NCBI RefSeq assembly: GCF_050320395.1
Contig: NZ_CP144459.1
Span: 2,542,001 to 2,606,000 of the forward strand
Source of the DNA: Treponema_C sp050320395
Lineage (GTDB): Bacteria > Spirochaetota > Spirochaetia > Treponematales > Treponemataceae
Direction: 5' to 3'
DNA: 64,000 bases
Shown here in pieces: positions 1 to 8,247 of the stretch (within the stretch, counting starts at the first letter, position 1; each line of letters begins with the position of its first letter). The translations under genes were made by a program, and so were the position numbers. Below the pieces are notes generated by a model. The model searched no databases and was not told the DNA's origin. It was given only the letters and a program-made list of their open reading frames with translations.

Positions 1-173
1 ATACGGATCATTTGTTGATTGTAATCCGCATAACCGTCTTTTAAGGCGCGCAGATAACTGAGAGTACCCACAACAAGAGCGGGAATTACGGCTAAGGCAA
101 TGACAAATAATACCGACCCGTAGCGGTATTGAGACTTTTTGTCAGTATCCTTTGCAAACTTTTCCTGATTCAT
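1..173 (-). CDS. N-terminal fragment of a membrane protein, cut by the window edge
   Basis: Read on the minus strand from an ATG at 173, this opens as a hydrophilic stretch (MNQEKFAKDTDKKSQ), followed by one strongly hydrophobic segment around residues 20-40 and then a charged region. It runs off the window with no stop. A GGAAGG Shine-Dalgarno sequence precedes the ATG, which supports the start. A short cytoplasmic tail, one membrane helix and then a periplasmic region is how many methyl-accepting chemotaxis proteins and sensor kinases begin, but nothing diagnostic is visible. The product is left unnamed. Confidence 0.55.
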   Translation of the reverse strand, partial: MNQEKFAKDTDKKSQYRYGSVLFVIALAVIPALVVGTLSYLRALKDGYADYNQQMIR

Positions 174-335
174 TTTTACCACATCCTTCCATAAAATACG
201 ACATTAATATGGCATTAAAAAAATATGCCGTTATAACTATATCGGCAAAAAGTACCCGAAAAGATTAACGGGATTGTCTCAAAATCGATATTGCCCGCCG
301 GTTCGTTATGCGGGTACAAGCGTTCGATAAAAAGT

Positions 336-614
336 TCAGGACAGGGGAGAATCGGCAGTCTGCCCCCAATCTTCGACAGAGGAAACTTTTTTATATATTG
401 GGGCGGCTTGTTCCGCTTCGGCCATTACAATGATATCCGAAAGCCGCTCGTCTATAGCTTCGGCAACACGCTCGAGGGTTAGGAGGGTCGGACTTACAAG
501 GTCGTTTTCCAACCGATACACATAGCCCTTATTAAATCCGGTGTGATTGCACAATTCATTTTTAGATATACCTTTTTTTATGCGGATACGGCGCAGGGTT
601 TTTCCGATATTCAT
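336..614 (-). CDS. Small XRE-family helix-turn-helix regulator
   Basis: A 92-residue protein. Residues 3-60 form a Cro/C1-type HTH: the pattern LRRIRIKKGISKNEL, then GFNKGYVYRLENDLVSPTL, is the classic recognition-helix region. The 30-residue tail is acidic and unremarkable. It should bind DNA as a dimer; the target is unknown. A TAGAAT -10-like box at 622-627 ends 7 bases before the ATG and there is no Shine-Dalgarno, so the transcript may be leaderless. The gene stands alone between a membrane protein gene and pdxK, with no phage or toxin partner visible, so it could be a housekeeping repressor or a remnant of a mobile unit. Confidence 0.8.
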   Translation of the reverse strand: MNIGKTLRRIRIKKGISKNELCNHTGFNKGYVYRLENDLVSPTLLTLERVAEAIDERLSDIIVMAEAEQAAPIYKKVSSVEDWGQTADSPLS

Positions 615-688
615 AAAACGTATTCTATGAATATTAAAGAAAACCTATAACTATGCTTTTTTGCACCCCTCGCCCGTCTGTTTTGCCC

Positions 689-1513
689 CTATTTAAATAA
701 TAGGGATTTTCTCCATCCGGACGGATTACCGGGGCCGACCCAGCAGTTTAACCTGAACGAAGCGTTTAAGCTTTCGGTTATAAATCTTTTGGCACGAATA
801 ACCGCTTCCCTAACCTCAAGACCTTGGGCAAGCCCCGCGGTTATTGCGGCAGCTACGGTACAGCCTGCACCGTGCGTCCATTCGGTATCACAAAGGGGGC
901 CTTCGATAAATTCGGCGGATTTACCGTCATAAAACAGGTCCACTGCGGATAAATCGCCGGTTAAACGGGAAAGTTTGGAACCGCCTTTTATAAAAACATG
1001 CTTTGCGCCTTTTTCGGCAATAACAGATGCGGCCTCTTCCATTTCTTCGCGTGTTTCAACCTTTCTCATATCCGACAGCCGTGCCGCTTCAAACAGGTTC
1101 GGAGTAACAATCGTACAAAGGGGCAAAAGCTTTTGTTCAAGCTCACTATTCAGTTCGGGATGCAAAGCTTGCCCCGCCCCTTTACATACCATAACCGGAT
1201 CCAAAACATAGGCCATATCTTTTTGCGCGCTTATGTATTCGCGGGCAAGTTCTATCGCATAGGAGGAGCCGAGCATTCCCGTTTTTACGGCGGCAGGTCC
1301 TATACCGGTAAAAATCGTTTCAAGCTGGGCTCGCAAAACATCTTTTTCCACGGGAAAAACGGCATGAGCCCAATTATTGTGCGGATCCATCGTTGCAATC
1401 AAAGTAACGGCAGCCATACCGTAGACGCCGTATTCTTCAAAGGTTTTTAAATCCGCTTCCAATCCCGCGCCTCCCGACGCGTCGGAACCTGCAATCGTTG
1501 CTGTCTTTATCAT
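689..1513 (-). CDS. pdxK: Pyridoxal/pyridoxine kinase of the ThiD-like family
   Basis: A 274-residue ribokinase-fold protein. The N-terminal TIAGSDASGGAGLEADLKTF is the ThiD/PdxK substrate loop. The anion hole and lid cysteine lie in THGAGCT (Cys218), and a second conserved cysteine sits in DPVMVCKG (Cys110). The Cys110 plus C-terminal cysteine pair marks the subfamily of bacterial kinases that hold pyridoxal as a hemithioacetal, so vitamin B6 salvage (phosphorylation of pyridoxal, pyridoxine or pyridoxamine) is preferred over the thiamine role of ThiD. It is the last gene of the argS-arcA-pdxK run, 26 bases after arcA, and is probably cotranscribed. A ThiD-like activity on hydroxymethylpyrimidine is the main alternative. 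Confidence 0.82.
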   Translation of the reverse strand: MIKTATIAGSDASGGAGLEADLKTFEEYGVYGMAAVTLIATMDPHNNWAHAVFPVEKDVLRAQLETIFTGIGPAAVKTGMLGSSYAIELAREYISAQKDMAYVLDPVMVCKGAGQALHPELNSELEQKLLPLCTIVTPNLFEAARLSDMRKVETREEMEEAASVIAEKGAKHVFIKGGSKLSRLTGDLSAVDLFYDGKSAEFIEGPLCDTEWTHGAGCTVAAAITAGLAQGLEVREAVIRAKRFITESLNASFRLNCWVGPGNPSGWRKSLLFK

Positions 1514-1539
1514 AGTGTCCCTCTTAAAGTGTATCGGTT

Positions 1540-2829
1540 TTAAACAGTATCCCGTATAAGCGGCATACTCATACAGCGCGGGCCGCCTCGGCCGCGCGAC
1601 AATTCGGAATCCCGAATAAGGCAGAGCTTTACACCGGCCTTATCGAGCAGTTCATTGGTTATTTCGTTGCGGCTGTAGACGACCGCTTTACCCGGTGCAA
1701 GGCACAGGGTGTTTGAGCCGTCGTTCCATTGTTCCCTGTCGGCGGCGATCCGGCTTGTGCCGCCGCAAAGCAGTAAACGTACGGCATCGGTTTGCATGCA
1801 GCGCGCCAAAAGACTCTCCAAAGAACCTTCGGCTTTTCGGATAGTTAATTCGATATTTTCCGGTGCACTGCCGCACTTTTCGGCTGCACTGCAAAGCCCC
1901 TCGGCTGAACGTTTGCAGTTTTTGCCCTCTTTTGCCCGTATCTCAAAGATTTCAAGAGAACTTAAAATGCCCGGATGCACGACAAAAAGGTCTTTATCGA
2001 CCTGGGTAAATACCGTGTCCAAATGCATAAAGGCGCGTTTTGCCGGTATTGTAAAAGCGAGTACCGTATCGACGGCACAATCCTTATCGGCAAATAAACG
2101 GCGCGCCAAAACTTCAACCGCGTCGGCACAGGTACGTTCGGACACGCCGACGGCAATAACCGTATCGGTCAGGTTTGTAACATCGCCGCCTTCAATATGA
2201 AGCGGCTCACTGCGGCCGTAACAGCATCTTACGCGGTCTTTAAAATCGGGATGCGCGGAAAAAATATAGTCCGCATAAAGGGTTTCGCGCCGCCTCGTTG
2301 CCGAATACATACTGTTTATGCATAAAAGTTCTCCGATAACCACGGTCGTATCGCGGGTAAAGTAGAGGTTCGGCATGGGGTCTATAACCAGTTTATCTTC
2401 TTTTGCCCCGTAATTATCAAGAAAGCCTCTTGCAGCCTCGTTCAATTCACTCAAAGTGATGCCTTCCATTGTCTTTAAAACAAGCTCTTTTTCGCAAGGG
2501 ATTTTCATCAATAAATCGAACACATACTGCCGATATTTTTGGGCATAGATGCCGGCTTCGGCGATGTACTGTTCTATAAAACGCCGTTTTATATCCTCGG
2601 ATTGGGCAAGCGCTTCGGCTGCCAAATCTTCAAGATAGACAACTTCGGCACCGTTTTGCCTGAGTACGGCGGCAAACTCATCGTGCTCGCGCTGAGCCGC
2701 GGCCAAATAGGGTATATCGTCAAAGAGCAGACGCTCAAGACTTGCAGGAGTTACGTTCAACAATTCGCGGCCGGGCCGGTGCAAAAGCACCTTTTTAAGC
2801 GGATTGATTTCACTGTGTACGCGTATCAC
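1540..2829 (-). CDS. arcA: Arginine deiminase
   Basis: A 429-residue enzyme hydrolysing arginine to citrulline and ammonia, the first step of the ADI fermentation route. It has the family opening (EINPLKKVLLHRPGREL), the MPNLYFTRDTTVVIG substrate loop, HIEGGDV, and the C-terminal nucleophile in GRGGPRCMSMP (Cys419). The start is GTG, with a GGGGG Shine-Dalgarno 5 bases before it and 12 bases after the argS stop. The next ATG-like codons would cut into the conserved N-terminus. The usual partners arcB and arcC are not in the window. Being cotranscribed with arginyl-tRNA synthetase links arginine charging and arginine breakdown. Confidence 0.93.
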   Translation of the reverse strand: MIRVHSEINPLKKVLLHRPGRELLNVTPASLERLLFDDIPYLAAAQREHDEFAAVLRQNGAEVVYLEDLAAEALAQSEDIKRRFIEQYIAEAGIYAQKYRQYVFDLLMKIPCEKELVLKTMEGITLSELNEAARGFLDNYGAKEDKLVIDPMPNLYFTRDTTVVIGELLCINSMYSATRRRETLYADYIFSAHPDFKDRVRCCYGRSEPLHIEGGDVTNLTDTVIAVGVSERTCADAVEVLARRLFADKDCAVDTVLAFTIPAKRAFMHLDTVFTQVDKDLFVVHPGILSSLEIFEIRAKEGKNCKRSAEGLCSAAEKCGSAPENIELTIRKAEGSLESLLARCMQTDAVRLLLCGGTSRIAADREQWNDGSNTLCLAPGKAVVYSRNEITNELLDKAGVKLCLIRDSELSRGRGGPRCMSMPLIRDTV

Positions 2830-2841
2830 TTTTTCCCCCGC

Positions 2842-4689
2842 TTACATCACTTCAAGGAAGGGAACCAAAATTAAGTGCAGGGCGTTTTTAAGCACGGTTA
2901 AAACGGCACGGGTCAGGCTGAGCCGGGCGGCCGTAAGGGTTTTATCGCCGGCGCTTACAATCGGGCAGTCGTGATAAAATTTACTGAATGCTTTGGCAAT
3001 ATCGTATGCATAACCGGCGATTAGAGCCGAATCGAGGTTTTCGGCGGATTTTTCCAATATGCGCGGAAAAGAAGCGATAAGCTTTATTAAATCCCATTCG
3101 GCTTCATTTTTCAACAGAGCGCATGCTTTTTCAAAATCTTCCGTCCCCGTCTCATAAGCGGACTGTAAGCCTTCTTTTTCAGCCTTGGCAAGAACCGAAC
3201 AAATGCGGGCGCCCATGTACTGAAGGTAGGGCCCCGTGTTTCCGTTAAACGACAGGGACTCTTTCGGATTAAAAATCATATCCTTAAGCGGCGACACTTG
3301 AAGCAAAAAATAATGAACGGCCGCCAATGCCACCTTTTCGGCCACCTCTTCGGGATTTCCGACCGCTTCTTCCCGTCCCTTTGCGGTAATTTCTTTAAGG
3401 GCTTCGTCGCGCAAATCGTTCAACAAATCGTCGGCATCGACAACGGTACCTTCGCGGCTTTTCATCTTGCCTTCGGGCAAATTGACCATACCGTAGGCTA
3501 AGTGATAGAGCTTTGTGTACCAATCGTAGCCGAGTTTTTTCATTATGTAAAAAAGAACTTTAAAGTGATAAATCTGCTCGCTTGCAACAACGTAAACGAG
3601 TTTATCGAAAGCCCATTCGGCATGCCGGTTTATTGCCAAGCCTATATCCTGCGTCATGTAAACGGTTGTGCCGTCCTTCCGCAGCAGCACTTTTTTATCC
3701 AAATTGATTTCGGCAAGGTCTACCCACACGGCGCCTTCGGCGTCTTTGTAAAAAATACCCTGCTCCAAACCGCGCAAAATTTCTTCGCGCCCCTTCAAAT
3801 AGGTATCGCTTTCAAAAAACAATTTATCGAAGGAAACGCCCGTTCTTTCGTATGTTTGTTTAATACCGGCGATAGCCCAGTCGTTCATGCGCTTCCATAA
3901 TTCGCGAACGGATTTTTCGCCCTTTTCCCACTGTACAAGCATTTCCTGCGCTTCGGCTTCCGCTTCGGGGTGCGCTTTGGCGTAGTCGTTGAATTCGACA
4001 TAACAATCGCCGACAAAGCGGTCGCTTTTTACGCCGCAGCTTTCGGGCGTATCGTCGGCTTTTCCGGCTTGACCGGAAGCGGCATAGGAAGCAGCCGTGT
4101 GCAGTTTTTTATAGGCGAGCATGGACTTACAAATATGAACGCCGCGGTCGTTTATGATATTCGTTTTAAAAACGTCGGCCCCCTGAAAGCGCAAAATGCG
4201 GCTTATGCTTTCGCCTATAGCGTCGTTGCGCAAATGTCCCAAATGCAGGGGCTTGTTTGTGTTCGGACTGGAAAATTCAATCATCACCTTTTGCCCCGCA
4301 CAGCGCGGCTTTCCCTCATCGTTTAAGGCACCGTAAGAATCTTTTTGCTCAAACACCGTTTGCAATACCGCCGCACTGACCGCAGCCTTATTCAAACGGA
4401 TATTTATATAGGGACCTACGGCGATAAACTCGCCCGCTTCGGCGGCTTCTTTTTGAAAATCGGCGTTTATAATGCGAAGCACTTCCGCCGCAATTTGAGG
4501 TGGCCCCATTTTGAAATTTTTGGCAAAGCCGAACAGGGGAATACCCACATCGCCCATCTTAGGATCGGGAGGGGTTTCCAAAAGCAGGGAAGAAAGTTCA
4601 ACCTTCGGCATGTCGATTGATTTTTCCGCAGCCAGTTTATTTAAAGCGGCTGCCGTAACCGAGCCGCATACACGCGCAAAATTAACCAT
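2842..4689 (-). CDS. argS: Arginyl-tRNA synthetase
   Basis: A 615-residue class I synthetase that charges tRNA-Arg. Visible parts in order: the N-terminal Arg-S additional domain, the HIGH-type signature in SPNTNKPLHLGHLRND (about residues 140-155), a catalytic Rossmann core, the KMSK-like loop GKMKSREGTVV, and a C-terminal DALR anticodon-binding domain ending in LHLILVPFLEVM. The length suits the family. Upstream there is a TTGACA -35 at 4758-4763 and a TAGAGT -10 at 4736-4741 (16-base spacer), giving a leader of roughly 40 bases. It heads the argS-arcA-pdxK operon. Confidence 0.96.
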   Translation of the reverse strand: MVNFARVCGSVTAAALNKLAAEKSIDMPKVELSSLLLETPPDPKMGDVGIPLFGFAKNFKMGPPQIAAEVLRIINADFQKEAAEAGEFIAVGPYINIRLNKAAVSAAVLQTVFEQKDSYGALNDEGKPRCAGQKVMIEFSSPNTNKPLHLGHLRNDAIGESISRILRFQGADVFKTNIINDRGVHICKSMLAYKKLHTAASYAASGQAGKADDTPESCGVKSDRFVGDCYVEFNDYAKAHPEAEAEAQEMLVQWEKGEKSVRELWKRMNDWAIAGIKQTYERTGVSFDKLFFESDTYLKGREEILRGLEQGIFYKDAEGAVWVDLAEINLDKKVLLRKDGTTVYMTQDIGLAINRHAEWAFDKLVYVVASEQIYHFKVLFYIMKKLGYDWYTKLYHLAYGMVNLPEGKMKSREGTVVDADDLLNDLRDEALKEITAKGREEAVGNPEEVAEKVALAAVHYFLLQVSPLKDMIFNPKESLSFNGNTGPYLQYMGARICSVLAKAEKEGLQSAYETGTEDFEKACALLKNEAEWDLIKLIASFPRILEKSAENLDSALIAGYAYDIAKAFSKFYHDCPIVSAGDKTLTAARLSLTRAVLTVLKNALHLILVPFLEVM

Positions 4690-4735
4690 AGATTTTTCCG
4701 TTATACAGTAAGATACATAGTAAAATACACGATTA

Positions 4736-4763
4736 CTCTAAAGTGATATGCCCTTTTTGTCAA
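4736..4763 (-). promoter_or_regulatory. Promoter of the argS-arcA-pdxK operon
   Basis: On the minus strand, TTGACA (4763-4758), a 16-base spacer and TAGAGT (4741-4736). The -35 is a perfect consensus match. It lies 46 bases before the argS ATG and leaves a short untranslated leader in which no clear T-box or arginine riboswitch is visible. Confidence 0.6.
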
Positions 4764-4794
4764 GGGAAGCGCCGCCGCCGTTATTACGATACGG

Positions 4795-5925
4795 TTACCG
4801 TTCTTGCGCCCTTAGAGACACTTCAATTTCCACCGGATTATGGTCGGCATACATAAAGTTTTCGTTTAAGGTGCGCACCGATTTTACTTCCACATTGGGC
4901 GATACGATAAAACCGTCTATAACATAGTACTGCCAGTTTTTGCGCAGATTTTCATCTTTTAGAGCTTCGGCGTATATACCGTTATTTAAGCGGCATGAAG
5001 GCGCTTTATCGTCGGCGGCAAAACGCCATCCTTCAGGCAAAATCGAAGCATCCATAACGGCCGCCTGCCATACGCCCGCAACTGCAGGATATGCGCTCAA
5101 ATCAAGACCGGGAAAGGTTTGATTAAAATCGCCGCCTGCAACCACATAGTTTCCTTTGGCGTATTCATCGGTTAAAAAGGTCATCAATGCCTTTGTTTGA
5201 GCGATTTTGCCCTCACCCTCGTCGTAAGCTTCCAAATGGAGATTGACCGCAACCAATTCGCCGCCGGATGTCAGCGGAAAACGGTTTACAAGCAGACAGC
5301 GCTTAAGATTTGCCAGGCGTACCGGCCATTTAAACGATACGGGCAGCGCATAACGCACGGATTCGCTGAAATCGATATTCGTAAAGGTTGCCAATCCGCT
5401 TGCAACGCGTCCCAACGGCGGATAAGGAACGGGAACAAATAAGCATTTGTAATTATAGGTATATGCTCCATTTACAGACAAGGCATCCGAAAGCAGGCGG
5501 CTCTCGTCTACATAAAAAGAACGCTTTGATTTTAAATCTATTTCCTGAATAAACAGGATATCCGCATCGACACGCTTCATTAAAGCCGCCGCACCGTGCA
5601 GATTTTCTTCAACCGCAGCTTTGTTTTCGGGGCGTACCATCGTACCGCCGTCCATAAAAAAATCCTGCTTTGCACCGAGCCCGCCGTAGCCGATGTTCCA
5701 GCTTACAATGCGTAAAGGCCTGTCGGTATCAAAAGCAGGCAAATCGCCGGACATAGCCGACCGGCGATTCGGCCGTACGGCATGGGCGGCTTCAATAAGA
5801 GACGGGCGGTACTCCGTTATACTGAGAAAAAGTACAAGAAGGGCGAATACCGCAGCACAAGCTGCCGCGGCAAGAGCAAGAACGATACAAATCGTTTTTA
5901 CCGTTTTAGACATCAAGCTTTTCAT
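4795..5925 (-). CDS. Membrane-anchored endonuclease/exonuclease/phosphatase-family protein
   Basis: A 376-residue protein with one N-terminal membrane helix (about residues 12-35) and an extracytoplasmic EEP (exonuclease III/DNase I-like) domain. Catalytic motifs in order: SWNIGYGGLG (Asn), FIQEID (Glu, metal), NLHLEAYDEG (His), GGDFNQ (Asp/Asn) and YADHNPVEI (Asp-His). The set is complete, so it should be an active Mg-dependent phosphoesterase. The substrate (nucleic acid, phosphoinositide or sphingomyelin-like lipid) cannot be told from sequence. An extended -10 TGATATACT ends 6 bases before the ATG and no Shine-Dalgarno is present, so a leaderless transcript is likely. A second, lipid-anchored EEP protein lies at 60309-61373. 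Confidence 0.85.
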   Translation of the reverse strand: MKSLMSKTVKTICIVLALAAAACAAVFALLVLFLSITEYRPSLIEAAHAVRPNRRSAMSGDLPAFDTDRPLRIVSWNIGYGGLGAKQDFFMDGGTMVRPENKAAVEENLHGAAALMKRVDADILFIQEIDLKSKRSFYVDESRLLSDALSVNGAYTYNYKCLFVPVPYPPLGRVASGLATFTNIDFSESVRYALPVSFKWPVRLANLKRCLLVNRFPLTSGGELVAVNLHLEAYDEGEGKIAQTKALMTFLTDEYAKGNYVVAGGDFNQTFPGLDLSAYPAVAGVWQAAVMDASILPEGWRFAADDKAPSCRLNNGIYAEALKDENLRKNWQYYVIDGFIVSPNVEVKSVRTLNENFMYADHNPVEIEVSLRAQER

Positions 5926-6069
5926 ACTGTCAGTATATCACAAAAAGTATTTTTATAACAGAATGCGGCGGAAAATCATACTAAATATGAAGATAGTGAA
6001 GCGGGTATTTGACAAGAACGCATTCTTATGGTATTTTTTAAAGTGAATTATTCCAGTTTGGAGGCCCCT

Positions 6070-7599
6070 ATGCCCTTAGTGTATTACATAGGTCTCCCGC
6101 TGACCGGATTGATTCTTGGATGGACTATTCGCTGGCTGTATGCCAGATTTCAACTATCGGCATCGGAGCAAAGAGCGGAACGCGTAAAGCAAGATGCGAT
6201 TAAAGAAGCGGAAGCGCAGAAAAAAGAAATTTTACTTGAAGCGAAAGACCAACTCATTCGAGAAAGGAACCAACAGGAGCGGGAAAACAGAGAAAGACGA
6301 GGCGAATTGCAGCGCCAAGAGCGCAGACTTGCTTTGAAAGAAGAAATGCTTGACAAGCGCTCACAGAATTTCGATAAACAGGAAGCGGAGTTTGTTCATA
6401 GAGAACAGCTTATTTCCCGCCGTGAAGTCGAACTTGCCGATGAAGGAGAGCGCTACAGGAAGGAACTTGAGCGTATTTCAGGTTTAACTGCGGAAGAAGC
6501 CAAAAAGCTGATTATTAAGGACCTTGAAAACGATGCACGTCATGACGCTCAAGCTCTGTTGAACAAAATCGAACAGGATGCCCAGCTTTCGGCCGAAAAA
6601 AAAGCCCGCGACATCCTCGTTACGACCATTCAACGCCTTGCGGCGGAAACAACGGGAGATATTACCGTTTCGACCGTATCTTTGCCCAGCGATGAAATGA
6701 AGGGCCGCATTATCGGACGAGAAGGGCGGAATATCCGTACCCTTGAAACGCTCACCGGTGTGGATATTATCATAGACGACACTCCCGAAGCGGTTGTTAT
6801 TTCCTGCTTTGATCCGGTACGCAAAGAAATTGCAAAAACTTCGCTGGAGCGCTTAATAACCGACGGCCGTATTCACCCTGCACGCATTGAAGAAATCGTA
6901 CAAAAAGTAACGCGTGAAACCCAGCAAAAGATATACGAAGAAGGCGAAAAAGTTTTGTTCGACTTGGGCATTCACAACATGAGTCAGGACGGAGTGCGTG
7001 CGCTCGGCCGGCTCTACTTCAGAACGAGCTACGGGCAAAACGTTTTATATCACTCAAAAGAAGTTGCAATTATCGCGGGCATGATTGCCGCCGAAGTCGG
7101 TGCAAACCGCGAATTGGCAAAGCGGGGCGCGCTTTTACACGATATAGGCAAGGGTGCGGAAAGCGATTCGGACCAAAATCACGCCGAAGTCGGTATGGAT
7201 ATGGCCCGTAAAATGGGTGAAGATGCAAGGGTTATCAATGCAATCGGCTCGCACCATAACGATGTGGAGCCCGAAAGCATCGAAGCCGTTATCGTACAGA
7301 TTGCCGACGCGGTTTCCGCAGCACGGCCGGGAGCCCGGCGCGAAACGATGGACAATTACATCAAGCGCCTTGAAAACCTCGAAAATCTTGCCGAAAGCTT
7401 TACCGGTGTGGAAAAAGCTTACGCCATACAGGCCGGGCGCGAATTGCGCGTATTGGTAAACAACGAAAAGATTCCCGATACGGAAGTCAAAGAATTGGCG
7501 CGGAAAATCGCCAAGCAGATAGAATCCGATTTGCAGTATCCCGGGCGCATAAAGCTTACGATGATTCGCGAAACAAGAATCGTCGAATATGCCCGATAA
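6070..7599 (+). CDS. rny: Ribonuclease Y
   Basis: A 509-residue membrane-anchored endoribonuclease that initiates mRNA decay. Order of parts: a single N-terminal membrane helix (LVYYIGLPLTGLILGWTI), a long charged coiled coil to about residue 190, a KH domain (MKGRIIGREGRNIRTLE), and an HD phosphohydrolase domain (KRGALLHDIGKG, then SHHND). The start at ATG 6070 is chosen over an in-frame ATG 42 bases upstream, because TTTGGAGG at 6057-6064 lies 5 bases before 6070 and the extra residues are not part of the family. An intrinsic terminator follows at once, so the gene is probably monocistronic. Confidence 0.95.
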   Translation: MPLVYYIGLPLTGLILGWTIRWLYARFQLSASEQRAERVKQDAIKEAEAQKKEILLEAKDQLIRERNQQERENRERRGELQRQERRLALKEEMLDKRSQNFDKQEAEFVHREQLISRREVELADEGERYRKELERISGLTAEEAKKLIIKDLENDARHDAQALLNKIEQDAQLSAEKKARDILVTTIQRLAAETTGDITVSTVSLPSDEMKGRIIGREGRNIRTLETLTGVDIIIDDTPEAVVISCFDPVRKEIAKTSLERLITDGRIHPARIEEIVQKVTRETQQKIYEEGEKVLFDLGIHNMSQDGVRALGRLYFRTSYGQNVLYHSKEVAIIAGMIAAEVGANRELAKRGALLHDIGKGAESDSDQNHAEVGMDMARKMGEDARVINAIGSHHNDVEPESIEAVIVQIADAVSAARPGARRETMDNYIKRLENLENLAESFTGVEKAYAIQAGRELRVLVNNEKIPDTEVKELARKIAKQIESDLQYPGRIKLTMIRETRIVEYAR

Positions 7600-7624
7600 A
7601 GCAGGGCCGGTTAAAAGAAGATTT

Positions 7625-7657
7625 AAAAAGGACGGCAGTATATTGCCGTCCTTTTTT
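7625..7657 (+). terminator. Intrinsic terminator after rny
   Basis: Stem GGACGGCA (7630-7637) pairs with TGCCGTCC (7644-7651) across a 6-base loop. The stem is flanked by A5 on the left and T6 on the right, so it could also work on the other strand. Confidence 0.9.
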
Positions 7658-7728
7658 ATGCAGATTCGCTATTCAAACAAAAAGTTCATACCTTATTCGG
7701 CTGTTTCTATTGTAAGGAATCCTTTGTG

Positions 7729-7757
7729 TTGACAACAATCATAAAGCTCCTTATACT
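7729..7757 (+). promoter_or_regulatory. Near-consensus sigma-70 promoter of bacteriohemerythrin
   Basis: TTGACA (7729-7734), a 17-base spacer and TATACT (7752-7757). The -10 ends 7 bases before the ATG at 7765, so transcription should start at or next to the start codon. Confidence 0.8.
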
Positions 7758-7764
7758 TTGAATT

Positions 7765-8181
7765 ATGAGTGAAAAAGATATTTTTAAATGGACAGACAGC
7801 CTCAGTGTCGGCTTTGATGAAATAGACTTACACCATAAAAAACTTTTACTTATTTTAAATAAATTTAAAGAAACACTGGAGCTGCCGGAAGCCGAATATA
7901 AGGCGCAAATCGGTAAAATTGTAAAAAATCTTTCGGATTATACCGAATACCATTTTTCCGAAGAAGAAATATTGATGAAGGCTAACGGCTGCCCCGGTTA
8001 TGAAGACCACTGCAAAATACATGCGGATTTTGTCGCTAAAATCAAACAGGGCTTGGCCCCCCTTGTGTCCGGCAACAAGCAAACCGGCGCCGAATTTTCA
8101 ACCTTTTTAGGCGATTGGCTTCTTGACCATATTGCGGTGGCGGATCATCAGTGGGCCGACTATATACATTCAAAAGAATAA
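7765..8181 (+). CDS. Bacteriohemerythrin
   Basis: A 138-residue four-helix di-iron protein. The ligand set is complete: His24 in IDLHHKKL, His63 and Glu67 in HFSEEE, His82 and His86 in DHCKIHADF, and His122 and Asp127 in DHIAVAD. It binds oxygen reversibly at a non-haem di-iron centre. In anaerobes and microaerophiles such stand-alone proteins are thought to scavenge, store or sense oxygen. It has its own near-consensus promoter and no Shine-Dalgarno, and is predicted to be translated from a leaderless mRNA. No chemotaxis or signalling domain is fused to it. Confidence 0.93.
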   Translation: MSEKDIFKWTDSLSVGFDEIDLHHKKLLLILNKFKETLELPEAEYKAQIGKIVKNLSDYTEYHFSEEEILMKANGCPGYEDHCKIHADFVAKIKQGLAPLVSGNKQTGAEFSTFLGDWLLDHIAVADHQWADYIHSKE

Positions 8182-8213
8182 GCACGGATTCGTTTGAATG
8201 CGCTCTTTGAGTC

Positions 8214-8241
8214 TTGACGACTTGGTTCTTTCGTGTATACT
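8214..8241 (+). promoter_or_regulatory. Possible promoter with leaderless geometry
   Basis: TTGACG (8214-8219), a 16-base spacer and TATACT (8236-8241), ending 6 bases before an ATG at 8248. The geometry matches other leaderless genes in this window. It would drive the doubtful open frame 8248-8544 and read through the poly-C tract towards the lipoprotein. Confidence 0.45.
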
Positions 8242-8247
8242 TAAAAT

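Noticed and set aside
689..1513. Naming the kinase thiD
   Set aside because: Both Cys110 and Cys218 of the pyridoxal kinase subfamily are present, and the motif spelling follows Gram-positive PdxK more closely than ThiD.
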